Source: Candidatus Binatia bacterium
GTDB taxonomy: Bacteria > Desulfobacterota > Binatia > HRBIN30 > BPIQ01
NCBI GenBank assembly: GCA_026004195.1
Contig: BPIQ01000001.1
Coordinates: 1,478,311-1,542,310 of the forward strand
DNA: 64,000 nucleotides
Direction: 5' to 3'
The position numbers were made by a program, and so were the translations under genes. This document shows positions 25,352 through 33,874 of this stretch, piece by piece (positions within the stretch are counted from its first letter, which is position 1; each line of letters opens with the position of its first letter). A model generated the notes under the pieces. The model saw only the letters and a program-made list of their open reading frames with translations. It did no database searches and had not been told where the DNA came from.

Positions 25352-25762
25352 TCAATGAAAGTCACGGCCACCCAAGAGTGATCGCACGGCCCTGCAAAAC
25401 TCGGCGAAGGTTTCTGTCTGTGTGGGTTCGTTGTTCGGACTACCGTCGCGGCGCGGGTAGTTGTTGTCTCCGTGCGACCGGATTTTTCTGTCCGCGTAGG
25501 CGATGTCGATAGACCACCCTGTCCCGTCGCAAACTCCGGGATTCGGGTACTCCGGCCGCCACTGCCACACTCCCAGTGCGTCGAGCGCCGATCGAAAGGC
25601 GGCCCATTGCTCGTCCGTGACGGTAACGACCTCGGTCTTCCAGTCGGCGTACCGGAGCGGAGACGACCTGCAGTGCAACTTGCCCCGCACGAGTTCGACG
25701 GACCACGAAGGCCCCAGGAACCCGCCGATGTGGATCCGCAGTCGTCTAGGCCTCTTGTGCAT
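25352..25762 (-). CDS. Hypothetical protein, 136 residues
   Basis: An unrecognised protein starting at the ATG at 25762 (MHKRPRRLRIHIGGFLGPSW); the longer in-frame start looks like non-coding Arg/Ser-rich sequence. It has a compact tryptophan-rich core (DEQWAAFRSALDALGVWQW, CDGTGWSIDIAYADRKIRSHGDNNYP) resembling a small globular domain found as a lone hypothetical in scattered bacteria. The lower GC content of 25.4-26.2 kb compared with the surroundings hints at an accessory region. No function assigned. Confidence 0.6.
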   Translation of the reverse strand: MHKRPRRLRIHIGGFLGPSWSVELVRGKLHCRSSPLRYADWKTEVVTVTDEQWAAFRSALDALGVWQWRPEYPNPGVCDGTGWSIDIAYADRKIRSHGDNNYPRRDGSPNNEPTQTETFAEFCRAVRSLLGGRDFH

Positions 25763-25886
25763 TGCTTCCCTCTCCCGGCTCCTGTTCGACCCTCGGGAAC
25801 CTCCCCGCGATCCCGGACTCCTGCGGGCCGGCGGCACGGTCTTTTTCCCGAGCCTTCCGGGCGCTCGCGATCCTAACTCCGGCTTC

Positions 25887-26114
25887 CTATCCTCCGTCTC
25901 CCAAGCCGGCCTTGGCAGACGCTTTTAAATCTTGTGCTGCTTTCGCAGACACAAAACTTCTGCCTCCGCACACCGGACAGCGCTTCCTATAAAACGGGAT
26001 CGCTAGGACCCACAGGCCCGATGTCAGGACAACCACAATAAGAGTCCCGATTCCTATTTTGCGTCTTGCCTCGACGGGGCGTTCACACAGTGAGCAGTAA
26101 ACGGCTCTGCCCAT
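25887..26114 (-). CDS. Small membrane protein with split zinc-binding CxxC pairs
   Basis: A 75-residue protein with CSLC near residue 8, one transmembrane helix (IGTLIVVVLTSGLWVLAIPFY, residues ~22-42) and CPVCGG near residue 47. Two CxxC pairs bracket a hydrophobic segment, as in LITAF-like or zinc-ribbon membrane anchors. Codon use and base composition are more AT-rich than in neighbouring genes. Unknown function; possibly part of the same accessory patch as the adjacent hypothetical. Confidence 0.55.
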   Translation of the reverse strand: MGRAVYCSLCERPVEARRKIGIGTLIVVVLTSGLWVLAIPFYRKRCPVCGGRSFVSAKAAQDLKASAKAGLGDGG

Positions 26115-26316
26115 CTCCGCTCTCCCTTCCGGGGCAGTCTTCTAAATGGGTGGCGGGCGAAGGCCTTTACCTCGTACTTGGCCAAAGTCGGTACCGGAGT
26201 GGGGTGGTGGCCAAAGCCACGAGCGGCGGTCCTTGCCCAACAACCACGAGGGGAGCACCGTCGACGACCTTCCCCGGGACCACAGATGCCCCTTCGAACC
26301 TAGCTGGTCAAGAAGG

Positions 26317-27099
26317 TCAAGGCGAAGCCCGACGATTGTAGGCGTCGCCGCAGCGACCGTCTCCCAGGCCGATTTGTCCCTCCAACCTGCGCCCCCGCAA
26401 AAGCCAGTAAAGGAAGGTAGCCGTGCCGACCGGCAGGTCGAGTGCCAGCCAGACCGACAGCGCTCCCGTGGCCGGAAGCGAGTAGGGCGACCGCCTGTAC
26501 CTGAGCCACGCTACGAGAAAACACGAGAGGGCCAGGGCACCGTGGAGAAAACTCACGTACCGCGACACCAGTGATTCGACTCCCGTCCCCGTGCCGATGC
26601 GACCTGCCGCCAGACGAAGAACCACCGGGAGAACATGCCAGAGACCGACGAGAACGAGTGTCACCGAGTACGCGCGGGAGAGTTCCGACGGAGCCGGCCC
26701 TAGGAAGAGGACCCGGTATCGAAAAGCCCAGGAGAGGACGAGGACTCCCGAGAACGCCGACGCGAGGTAGACGTCGAGGGCCGGAAGGCCGAAGAAGCCG
26801 AGCCCGAGTGCAACCAAAGCCGGGGACATGGCGAGACTGGAACCCACCAGGAAGGCAGCGAAGTCACCCAGCGGGGGACTCGAAGTGCGCCGAAGTTCGG
26901 CCTCGAGGCGGAAAACCAGACCGAGAAGCGCGGCGCCGAAAAGCGGGACGATCCAACGAAGCCCGGGTTGCGAAGACTCCGGACGCCATGCCGTGGCGAA
27001 CGTCGCGATCAGGCCGAAAATCAGGACGGCGTTGAGCTGCGCCGCCACGATCACCATCCGGAACGCCGGCCCCGGAGCACCCGGAGAAGGACCCGACAT
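26317..27099 (-). CDS. Polytopic membrane protein of unknown function
   Basis: A 260-residue protein with about seven hydrophobic helices (for example VIVAAQLNAVLIFGLIATFAT, IVPLFGAALLGLVF, SVTLVLVGLWHVLPVVLRLAA and ALSVWLALDLPVGTATFLYWLL). Charged loops are short and Arg-rich, and the C-terminal tail is hydrophilic. No signature motif recognised. It stands alone, divergent from the DNA ligase gene across 173 bases. Confidence 0.6.
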   Translation of the reverse strand: MSGPSPGAPGPAFRMVIVAAQLNAVLIFGLIATFATAWRPESSQPGLRWIVPLFGAALLGLVFRLEAELRRTSSPPLGDFAAFLVGSSLAMSPALVALGLGFFGLPALDVYLASAFSGVLVLSWAFRYRVLFLGPAPSELSRAYSVTLVLVGLWHVLPVVLRLAAGRIGTGTGVESLVSRYVSFLHGALALSCFLVAWLRYRRSPYSLPATGALSVWLALDLPVGTATFLYWLLRGRRLEGQIGLGDGRCGDAYNRRASP

Positions 27100-27272
27100 G
27101 GGAGAAGATTAAGGAAAAGTGCCCGGGCAGGACAAATGCCCTCTTCCGAGCAATCCCGCGGACAGCGCTCGGAGGCTGGGAAAGCCGGAAAAGCGGGAGT
27201 GTCCAACCCCGTCGAAGCAACGCCCCGCATGCCGTGATAACCTGAACGGCGTAGATACGGAGCGGCGCTTCC

Positions 27273-28823
27273 ATGCTCCTCCGAGACCTCGTTCAAGTCT
27301 CCCGTGCCGTCGGCGAAACGACTCGCCGAACGGAGAAGATCGCGCGACTCGCGGAGTGTCTCGGGCGCCTCGAGCCGAGCGAGATTCGCATCGGTGTCTC
27401 GTACCTCTGCGGGCGGCTCTCGCAGGGCCGGATCGGCCTCGGAGGCGCGACGATCGAGGCGGCGTGGCCGGGCGCGGCGGCGGAGGAGTCTCGACTTTCG
27501 CTGCTCGAGGTGAACCGCGTCTTCGACCGGATCGCCGCGGTACGCGGCGCGGGAGCGTCACGGGAGCGGGTCGAGCTCTTTCGCGAGCTTCTCCGCGAAG
27601 CCACGCGCGAGGAGCAGGACTTCCTCGTCCGCCTCGCGCTCGGCGAGCTCCGGCAGGGTGCGCTCGAGGGGCTCCTGCTCGAAGCGATCGCCCGAGCGTC
27701 GCGAGCCTCCGTCGGGGACCTCCGGCGGGCCCTCACGCTCGCCGGCAACCTCGAGGCCGTGGCCGAGGCGGTCCTGACCCACGGCCCCGCCGGACTCGAC
27801 CGTTTCCGCCTCGGCCTTTTCCAACCACTGAGACCGATGCTCGCGCAAGCGGCAGCGGATCTCGAGGAAGCACTCGCGCGGCAGCCCGAGACGGCACTCG
27901 AGTACAAACTCGACGGAGCGCGCATCCAGGTCCACAAGCTCGGCCGGGATGTCCGCGTCTTCTCGCGCCGTTCGAACGACGTCACGGCCGCGGTGCCCGA
28001 GATCGTCGAGGCGGTGCGCGAGCTTGCGGCGCGAAGCCTCGTCCTCGACGGCGAAGCCCTGGTCCTGCGGCCCGGCGGCATGCCCGAGCCTTTCCAGGTG
28101 ACGATGCGTCGCTTCGGGCGAAAGCTCGACGTCGAAACGATGCGGCAAAGCCTTCCGCTCACCCCCTTTTTCTTCGACGCCCTCCACGTCGACGGCGAGG
28201 ACCTCCTGGGACGGCCGGCCGCCGAGCGCTGGCGCGCACTTGCCGCGGTCGCCCGAGGGCTCGAAATACCTCGGCGCCTCGTGACGGACGCGCAGCAAGC
28301 ACGCGAGTTTTTCCGCGAAGCCCTCGAGCGCGGCCACGAGGGCGTGATGGCCAAAGACCCGCGCGCCCCCTACGAAGCGGGAAGCCGCGGCTTTGCCTGG
28401 CTCAAGGTCAAGCCGGCCAGGACGGCCGACCTGGTCGTCCTCGCCGCCGAATGGGGACACGGACGTCGAACAGGGTGGCTCAGCAACCTCCACCTCGGCG
28501 CCCGCGACCCGCAAACGGGCGGTTTCGCCATGGTGGGGAAGACCTTCAAGGGACTCACGGACGAGTTGCTGCGCTGGCAAACCGCGCGCCTTCGCGAAAT
28601 TGCAGTAGCGACGGACGGCCACGTCGTCCACGTGCGTCCCGAACTCGTGGTGGAGGTGGCCTTCAGCGATGTCCAGCGAAGCCCCCACTACCCGTCGGGG
28701 CTCGCGCTGCGGTTCGCCCGGGTGAGGCGCTACCGCGAGGACAAAAGGCCCGAGGAAGCCGACACGGTCGAGAGCCTCCGCAGGTGGCTCCCCACGGAGA
28801 CGGCGGAGCAGGGCCGAAGCTGA
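27273..28823 (+). CDS. ATP-dependent DNA ligase (LigB/archaeal type)
   Basis: A 516-residue ATP-dependent DNA ligase. An N-terminal DNA-binding domain (residues ~1-185) precedes the nucleotidyltransferase core with motif I EYKLDGARIQVHK (active-site Lys ~212), motif III (FFFDALHVDG), motif IV (EGVMAKDP) and motif V (WLKVKP). The OB-fold shows VAFSDVQRSPHYPSGLALRFARV, and RYREDKRPEEAD is the C-terminal motif VI region. This is the archaeal/LigB-like form found as a second ligase in many bacteria, probably in repair rather than replication. No Ku or LigD-type polymerase is adjacent. Confidence 0.92.
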   Translation: MLLRDLVQVSRAVGETTRRTEKIARLAECLGRLEPSEIRIGVSYLCGRLSQGRIGLGGATIEAAWPGAAAEESRLSLLEVNRVFDRIAAVRGAGASRERVELFRELLREATREEQDFLVRLALGELRQGALEGLLLEAIARASRASVGDLRRALTLAGNLEAVAEAVLTHGPAGLDRFRLGLFQPLRPMLAQAAADLEEALARQPETALEYKLDGARIQVHKLGRDVRVFSRRSNDVTAAVPEIVEAVRELAARSLVLDGEALVLRPGGMPEPFQVTMRRFGRKLDVETMRQSLPLTPFFFDALHVDGEDLLGRPAAERWRALAAVARGLEIPRRLVTDAQQAREFFREALERGHEGVMAKDPRAPYEAGSRGFAWLKVKPARTADLVVLAAEWGHGRRTGWLSNLHLGARDPQTGGFAMVGKTFKGLTDELLRWQTARLREIAVATDGHVVHVRPELVVEVAFSDVQRSPHYPSGLALRFARVRRYREDKRPEEADTVESLRRWLPTETAEQGRS

Positions 28824-28837
28824 CAAAATCGCTCGCC

Positions 28838-28851
28838 CGAAGGGCCCTTCG
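28838..28851. other. Perfect 14-bp palindrome after the DNA ligase gene
   Basis: CGAAGGGCCCTTCG lies 15 bases after the ligase stop. With no loop and no T-run it is a poor intrinsic terminator; it could be a protein-binding or processing site, or chance in GC-rich sequence. Confidence 0.3.
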
Positions 28852-28976
28852 ACCTCCTCTTCGCAGACTCACACCGCTTCTCGAGCGCCGGATCCCCACG
28901 GCCACGACGGGATGTCTTCGCGTCTTCAGGACGGAGGCGCGACAGATGTCGGAGGGCCGTGCCCCCAGAATTCCCG

Positions 28977-29190
28977 CTACAGGTCTTCTGGCCGAAGTCC
29001 GGTGCGCTTGGCGATGCGGGCGAGCATTCGAGGACCGATCTCTTCCTCATCGTGGAAGGCGAAGACGAAGTCGGGCCACCCGGGACGGGAGAGCACGCGG
29101 TGGGATTCCCTGTTGCCGCTTGATACGCCAGCCTATGCGCAGTAACGCTCCGAGAACCCGCCTGGCTCTCGTGCTGGGCCAGTGGCTCAT
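28977..29190 (-). CDS. hicA: HicA-type toxin, frameshifted
   Basis: An mRNA-interferase-like toxin of the HicA double-stranded-RNA-binding fold, disrupted by one extra base. From the ATG at 29190 the frame reads RVLGALLRIGWRIKRQQG. After the frameshift near 29106 (GGGAATCCC where GGGATCCC would restore it) it continues as SHRVLSRPGWPDFVFAFHDEE ... MLARIAKRTGLRPEDL to the TAG at 28977. The GSHRV histidine is the expected catalytic residue. Its ATG overlaps the TGA of hicB (ATGA). The restored length is ~70 residues, normal for HicA. Confidence 0.75.
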
Positions 29191-29393
29191 GCGAGCGCAA
29201 AGGAAATCTTCAGCAAGTCCGAACTGGCTTCAGCATGCTCTAGACGGTCCGCAATGATACGAAGAGCCAGGGCTTGCACCCTTGCTCGGGCTTCTTCCGG
29301 GGTTCCGCCATACGCCAGCGCCCCAGGCAGCTCGAGGACCTCGGCAATCCACCGACCGTCGTCCTCTTGCTCGATTTCCACCGTCAGAGTCAT
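29187..29393 (-). CDS. hicB: HicB-like antitoxin
   Basis: A 68-residue partial-RNase-H-fold antitoxin (LTVEIEQEDDGRWIAEVLEL, PGALAYGGTPEEARARVQALAL). It is the short HicB form without a C-terminal DNA-binding domain. I chose the ATG at 29393 (MTLTVEIEQ) rather than far-upstream starts because it begins the domain. It lies upstream of and overlaps the hicA gene, so antitoxin is made before toxin; the pair is probably a chromosomal toxin-antitoxin module or its remnant. Confidence 0.85.
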   Translation of the reverse strand: MTLTVEIEQEDDGRWIAEVLELPGALAYGGTPEEARARVQALALRIIADRLEHAEASSDLLKISFALA

Positions 29394-29584
29394 CGCGACT
29401 CCCTTTCTCGTGTCCGACACCACCTTACTGTCCTCTCTCGACGAACGCGAACCCCTGCAACAGAGTGCCGCCTGGGGACCGATCTGGCCGATCGCGGCGC
29501 ACTGCCCCACCACGCGAGCCCGCGGCCACCATGCGAAACGGGCGCGCCGAAAAGGCCCGATTGCCGGAATCGGCCCGGTCCCGC

Positions 29585-30406
29585 TCACGTCCGGATCTCG
29601 GCGTAAAGGCCGAAGTGGTCGCTCGGAAAGACGCCGTCTTCGGCCTCGTTCGCCACGAGCCGCACCGATTCGACCCATCCCCTTCCGGTGCGATCCGGCA
29701 TGCCGACGAAAATGTAGTCGATCCGGCGGTTCGGTTCGAAATTCCAGGCGGCGTAGGGGTTGCGGTTGTCCCAGGTGTAGCCGGGCTCGGCCGGTCCGGC
29801 CACGCGCCACGCGTCCTGGAGGTAGAAGCTCCGCCCCCCGACGCTACGGAGCCCGCAAAGAAAGCGGATCTCGTCCGAGTCGGGCTCCGCGTTCATGTCG
29901 CCCACGAGGACCGGAGGGAACGTGCCTTCGCGGCTCCAGGACTCCACGAGATCGGCCACGGCCAGCACCTGCCGTTCGCGCACGTAACCGTGGTCGAACT
30001 TCCAGTTGAGGTGGGTGACGAAAAACGGCACGAGACCGAAGGGAGCCTCTACGAGTGCGGCGACGACACACCTCCGCTCACCCGTCTCCTCCCCGGGAAG
30101 AAAACGCACCTCCGAGCGGCGGACGCGCCAGCGCGAAGCGAGGCAGTTCCCGAAAGCCCCGTCCGGCGGCTCGCCGGCGCAGCAGTCCGCTCCGCGCTCG
30201 TTCCACTCGACGGCCGCACCGAAGACGCGCTCGTAGCTCTCGCCGAGGGCCATCTTCGCCTGGTCGAGACCGTCGCGCCGGACGACGATTTCCTGGAGCC
30301 CCACGAGGTCGGGCTCGAGCCGTTCGACCCAGCGGCGGACGAGCCGCATCCGGGCCTCGAAAGGTTCGCTCACGTTCCAGCAGTTGAGCGTCAGGACCCG
30401 AAGCAA
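29585..30406 (-). CDS. Endonuclease/exonuclease/phosphatase (EEP) family protein
   Basis: A 273-residue EEP-fold hydrolase (the fold of DNase I, sphingomyelinase and inositol phosphatases). It shows the ordered metal and catalytic residues: LTLNCWNV at the start, GLQEIV (metal-binding Glu), THLNWK, VLVGDMNAEPDSD (catalytic D-x-N), RRIDYIFVG, and the closing SDHFGLYAEI (catalytic Asp-His). No signal peptide. The start is a TTG (TTG CTT CGG GTC). It lies ten bases after the citrate synthase gene in the same direction. Substrate unknown. Confidence 0.85.
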   Translation of the reverse strand: MLRVLTLNCWNVSEPFEARMRLVRRWVERLEPDLVGLQEIVVRRDGLDQAKMALGESYERVFGAAVEWNERGADCCAGEPPDGAFGNCLASRWRVRRSEVRFLPGEETGERRCVVAALVEAPFGLVPFFVTHLNWKFDHGYVRERQVLAVADLVESWSREGTFPPVLVGDMNAEPDSDEIRFLCGLRSVGGRSFYLQDAWRVAGPAEPGYTWDNRNPYAAWNFEPNRRIDYIFVGMPDRTGRGWVESVRLVANEAEDGVFPSDHFGLYAEIRT

Positions 30407-30415
30407 ACGGGAACC

Positions 30416-31711
30416 TCAGCGGGGACGCCGTTCCTCGAGCGGGACGTAGTCTCGGCGGCCGTGCCCGCAGTAGATCTGGCGGGGACGCGCGATCCTCTGT
30501 TCGGGATCGGCAAGCATCTCCTGCCACTGGGCGATCCAGCCGACCGTGCGGGCAATCGCGAAAAGGACGGGGTACATGTCCGTGGGAAATCCCATCGCCT
30601 GGTAGATGATCCCGGAGTAGAAGTCCACGTTCGGGTAGAGACGGCGGCTCACGAAGTACTCGTCCTCGAGTGCGATCCGCTCGAGTTCCACGGCGATGTC
30701 GATGAGCGGACTCCTACCCGTGACCTCGAAGACCTCGTAGGCGAGCTTTTTGATGATCTTGGCACGCGGGTCGTAGTTCTTGTAGACGCGGTGCCCGAAG
30801 CCCATGAGCCGCACTTCGCCCGCCTTCACGCGCCGGATGTAGGCGGGGATGTTTTTCACGTCGCCGATCTCCTCGAGCATGCGGACCACGGCCTCGTTGG
30901 CTCCGCCGTGGAGCGGCCCGTAGAGGGCGGCCGTGGCCGCCGCCACGGCGCAGAAGGGGTCGGCGTGCGAGCTTCCGACGGTCCGCATCGCCGTCGTGCT
31001 GCAGTTCTGTTCGTGGTCGGCGTGGAGGATGAAGAGGACGTCGAGGGCACGCTCGAGGACGGGGTTGGGGGTGTACTTGAGCTCGGTCTTCTTGAAGAGC
31101 ATGTTGAGGAAATTCCCCGTGTAACTCAGGTCGTTGTCCGGGTACGCGTAGGGCATCCCGATCGAGTGCCGGTAGGCGAAGGCGGCGAGCGTGGGCATCT
31201 TGGCGATGAGCCGGTGGGTCTGGAGCTCGCGCGAGGCGGGGTCGAAGATCTTTTTCGCGTCGGGGTAGAAGGTCGAGAGAGCCGCCACGGTGCTCACCAG
31301 GATCCCCATCGGGTGCGCGTCGTAGTGGAAGCCGTCGATGAACTGCTTGATGTTCTCGTGGATCATCGTGTGGAGCGTGATGCTCCGCACGAAGGACTCG
31401 AGCTCGGACGCGGTCGGAAGCTCGCCGTGGAGGACGAGGTAGGCCACTTCGAGAAACGTGCTGCGCTCGGCGAGCTGCTCGATCGGATAGCCCCGGTAGA
31501 GGAGAACGCCGCGCTCGCCGTCGATGAACGTGATCGAGCTCCGGCAGCTCGCCGTGTTGACGAAGGCCGGGTCGTAGGAGAGAAGTCCGGGATCGTCCGG
31601 TCCCGTACGGATCTGCCGGAGGTCGGTCGCGCGGATCGCCCCGTCGACGATCGGAATCTCGTACGTCTTGCCCGTCCGGGAGTCGGTGACCAGAAGCTTC
31701 TCTGCGCCCAT
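30416..31711 (-). CDS. gltA: Type II citrate synthase (catalytically complete)
   Basis: A 431-residue citrate synthase condensing oxaloacetate with acetyl-CoA. I use the ATG at 31711 (MGAEKLLVTD). All key residues of the E. coli-type enzyme are present: H233 in LHADHEQN, catalytic H268 in YGPLHGGANEAV, H307 in GFGHRVYKNYDPR, catalytic D363 in NVDFYSG and the arginine in IARTVGW. The N-terminal beta domain typical of type II (NADH-sensitive hexameric) enzymes is present. The second citrate synthase paralogue of the window lacks two of these residues, so this gene presumably supplies TCA-cycle flux. Confidence 0.93.
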   Translation of the reverse strand: MGAEKLLVTDSRTGKTYEIPIVDGAIRATDLRQIRTGPDDPGLLSYDPAFVNTASCRSSITFIDGERGVLLYRGYPIEQLAERSTFLEVAYLVLHGELPTASELESFVRSITLHTMIHENIKQFIDGFHYDAHPMGILVSTVAALSTFYPDAKKIFDPASRELQTHRLIAKMPTLAAFAYRHSIGMPYAYPDNDLSYTGNFLNMLFKKTELKYTPNPVLERALDVLFILHADHEQNCSTTAMRTVGSSHADPFCAVAAATAALYGPLHGGANEAVVRMLEEIGDVKNIPAYIRRVKAGEVRLMGFGHRVYKNYDPRAKIIKKLAYEVFEVTGRSPLIDIAVELERIALEDEYFVSRRLYPNVDFYSGIIYQAMGFPTDMYPVLFAIARTVGWIAQWQEMLADPEQRIARPRQIYCGHGRRDYVPLEERRPR

Positions 31712-31784
31712 GGCTCCTCCTTTGCTCTCCACCACCCTCGGGTGCGCTCAGGCTACGCCACGGCGAACGTCGAAACAAACCCCC

Positions 31785-33074
31785 CTAGCGAACCCCTTCG
31801 GGTAGCTTCGGCACGTGGGCACTCAGGACCTCGTGTCCCTCGGGCGTGACGAGCACGTCGTCCTCGATCCGGATCCCCGTTCCCCGCAGGTCCTCGGGCA
31901 CGTCGTCCCGCTCACGGGAGAAGTAGAGCCCGGGTTCCACCGTGAGCACCATGCCGGGCTCGAGTTTGCGGGGCTTGCCGTCGACCTCGTAACGCCCGAC
32001 GTCGTGGACGTCGATCCCGAGCCAGTGACTCGTACGGTGCATGAAATAGGGGCGGTAGAGCTCGCGGTCGAGAATTTCTTCGACGCTCGCCGAAAGGATC
32101 TTTTCGTCCCGAAGACCCGTCGAGAGAACGCGCAGCGCCTCCTTGTGGACCTCGTCGAAGGCGATGCCGGGAGCCACCTTGCGGATGGCCGCCTCCTGCG
32201 CCGCGAGCACGATGTCGTAGAAGGCACGCTGCCGTCCGACGAAGGCCCTGCCCACCGGGTAGGTCCGCGTCACGTCCGAACAGTAGAACTCGAGTTCCGC
32301 GCCTGCGTCGACGAGGAGGAGATCCCCCTCCTCCATCCGCCGGTCGTTCGCCGTGTAGTGGAGCACGGTCGCGTTCGGACCGGAAGCGACGATGGAAGGG
32401 TACGCAGGACCCGCGGCACCGCCGCGCCGAAACTCGTACTCGAGAAGGGCCTCGAGTTCGTACTCGTACATGCCGGGACGGCGGGCGCCCATGGCGGCCA
32501 GGTGCGCTCTTCCGGTCACCTCGAGCGAGCGGCGAAGCGCGGCGATTTCGTCGGAGCTTTTCCGAAGCCGCATCTCGTGCAGCACCTCTCCCGCATCGCA
32601 GAGAATCCGGGGACCCCGCACGCGGCTCGGCGACTGCCACTCCCGGAACCACGAAAAGACGCGCTCGGCCCGCGCAGGGTCGCGGATCCGACCCAGGTAG
32701 AGACGCTCTCTCTCCTGGAGGTAGGGACGTGCGGCCTCGGGAAATTCGGCCAGCGGAAAGGCCCGGTCGGCACCGTAGACGGTCATGGCCCCCTCGACTC
32801 CGGCACGCGGTCCGACCCAGGTCTCCCGCTCCGCGTCGCGTGGCTCGACGAAGAGCAGGAACTCCTCGCGGGGATGGCCCGGGAGCAAGAGCGCCACCGC
32901 GTCCGGCTCGGGAAACCCCGTGAGATAGTAGAAATCGCTGTCCTGCCGGAAACGGTACTCCACGTCGTTCGAACGGATCGAAAGCGGCGCCGCGAACAGC
33001 AACGCCGCCGAACCCGGCTCGAGCCGGTCCATGAAAGCACGCCGCCGCCGGGCGAACGTCGCGGCCTCGAACAT
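31785..33074 (-). CDS. pepP: Xaa-Pro aminopeptidase (M24 family)
   Basis: A 429-residue aminopeptidase P releasing N-terminal residues adjacent to proline. An N-terminal aminopeptidase-P domain (residues ~1-135; FARRRRAFMDRLEPGSAALLFAA, FRQDSDFYYLTGFPEPDAV) is followed by the pita-bread M24 domain. Its dinuclear metal ligands are in VDAGAELEFYCSDVTRTYPVG (two Asp), HRTSHWLGIDVHD (His), LTVEPGLYF (Glu) and GIRIEDDVLVT (Glu). The ATG at 33074 begins the conserved N-terminus. It follows the SPFH protein gene by 11 bases in one leftward run of genes. Confidence 0.92.
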   Translation of the reverse strand: MFEAATFARRRRAFMDRLEPGSAALLFAAPLSIRSNDVEYRFRQDSDFYYLTGFPEPDAVALLLPGHPREEFLLFVEPRDAERETWVGPRAGVEGAMTVYGADRAFPLAEFPEAARPYLQERERLYLGRIRDPARAERVFSWFREWQSPSRVRGPRILCDAGEVLHEMRLRKSSDEIAALRRSLEVTGRAHLAAMGARRPGMYEYELEALLEYEFRRGGAAGPAYPSIVASGPNATVLHYTANDRRMEEGDLLLVDAGAELEFYCSDVTRTYPVGRAFVGRQRAFYDIVLAAQEAAIRKVAPGIAFDEVHKEALRVLSTGLRDEKILSASVEEILDRELYRPYFMHRTSHWLGIDVHDVGRYEVDGKPRKLEPGMVLTVEPGLYFSRERDDVPEDLRGTGIRIEDDVLVTPEGHEVLSAHVPKLPEGVR

Positions 33075-33085
33075 CGGAAGCCCCG

Positions 33086-33832
33086 TCAGGCTCGGGACTT
33101 CTCGAGCCAGGCGCGCACCAGATCCGTGGGGAAGGGAAAGAGAATCGTCTGGTTCCTTTCCGTACCGATCTGCGACATCGTCTGGAGGAACCGGAGCTGG
33201 ATCGCCACCCCGCCTTCCATGACCCTGGCGGCCTCCCGGAGACGGCCCGCGGCCTGGTACTCGCCTTCGGCCGCGATGACCTTGGCCCGACGCAGACGCT
33301 CGGCCTCCGCCTGCTGGGCAATGGCCCGCCGCATCTCTTCGGGCAGGTCGATGTGCTTCACTTCGACGAGGACGACCTTCACCCCCCACGGTTCGGTGTT
33401 CGCGTCGATGATCTCCTGCAGCATGGCGTTGAACTTGTCGCGTTCGGCCAGAAGCTCGTCGAGTTGCGCCTGACCGCAGACGCTGCGCAGCGCCGTCTGC
33501 GCGAGTTGCGAGGTCGCGTAGAGGTAGTTCTGCACCTCGACCACGGCCTTTCCCGGATCGACGACCCGGAAGTAGAGCACGGCGCTCACCTTCACGGACA
33601 CGTTGTCGCGGGTGATCACGTCCTGCGAGGGCACGTCGAGCGTGATGGTCCGGAGATCCATCCGGTACATCTGCTCGACGAAAGGAATCACGTAGATGAT
33701 CCCGGGGCCACGGGAGCCCACGTACCGTCCGAGCCGGAGCACGACGCCCCGCTCGTACTCGCGGATGATCTTGATGCCGCTCGCGAGCAACACGGCGAGG
33801 AAGAGAAGCACGGTCATCGGCGCCACGACCAT
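33086..33832 (-). CDS. SPFH/band-7 (slipin, stomatin-like) membrane protein
   Basis: A 248-residue stomatin-like protein: one N-terminal transmembrane segment (VLLFLAVLLASGI), then the SPFH domain (EYERGVVLRLGRYVGSRGPG, LDVPSQDVITRDNVSVKVSAV) and a C-terminal coiled-coil region (AEAERLRRAKVIAAEGEYQAA). Slipins organise membrane microdomains and usually pair with an NfeD-type protease-associated partner. No NfeD gene is adjacent here, but a rhomboid protease and aminopeptidase P flank it. Confidence 0.9.
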   Translation of the reverse strand: MVVAPMTVLLFLAVLLASGIKIIREYERGVVLRLGRYVGSRGPGIIYVIPFVEQMYRMDLRTITLDVPSQDVITRDNVSVKVSAVLYFRVVDPGKAVVEVQNYLYATSQLAQTALRSVCGQAQLDELLAERDKFNAMLQEIIDANTEPWGVKVVLVEVKHIDLPEEMRRAIAQQAEAERLRRAKVIAAEGEYQAAGRLREAARVMEGGVAIQLRFLQTMSQIGTERNQTILFPFPTDLVRAWLEKSRA

Positions 33833-33874
33833 GCTCCGTAAACTAGCAAACCCGGCTTCCCGAGACCAGACGCG

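Noticed and set aside
27119-29257. A 712-codon plus-strand frame overlapping the DNA ligase
   Set aside because: It is a shadow of the ligase in another frame; the ligase frame carries all catalytic motifs.
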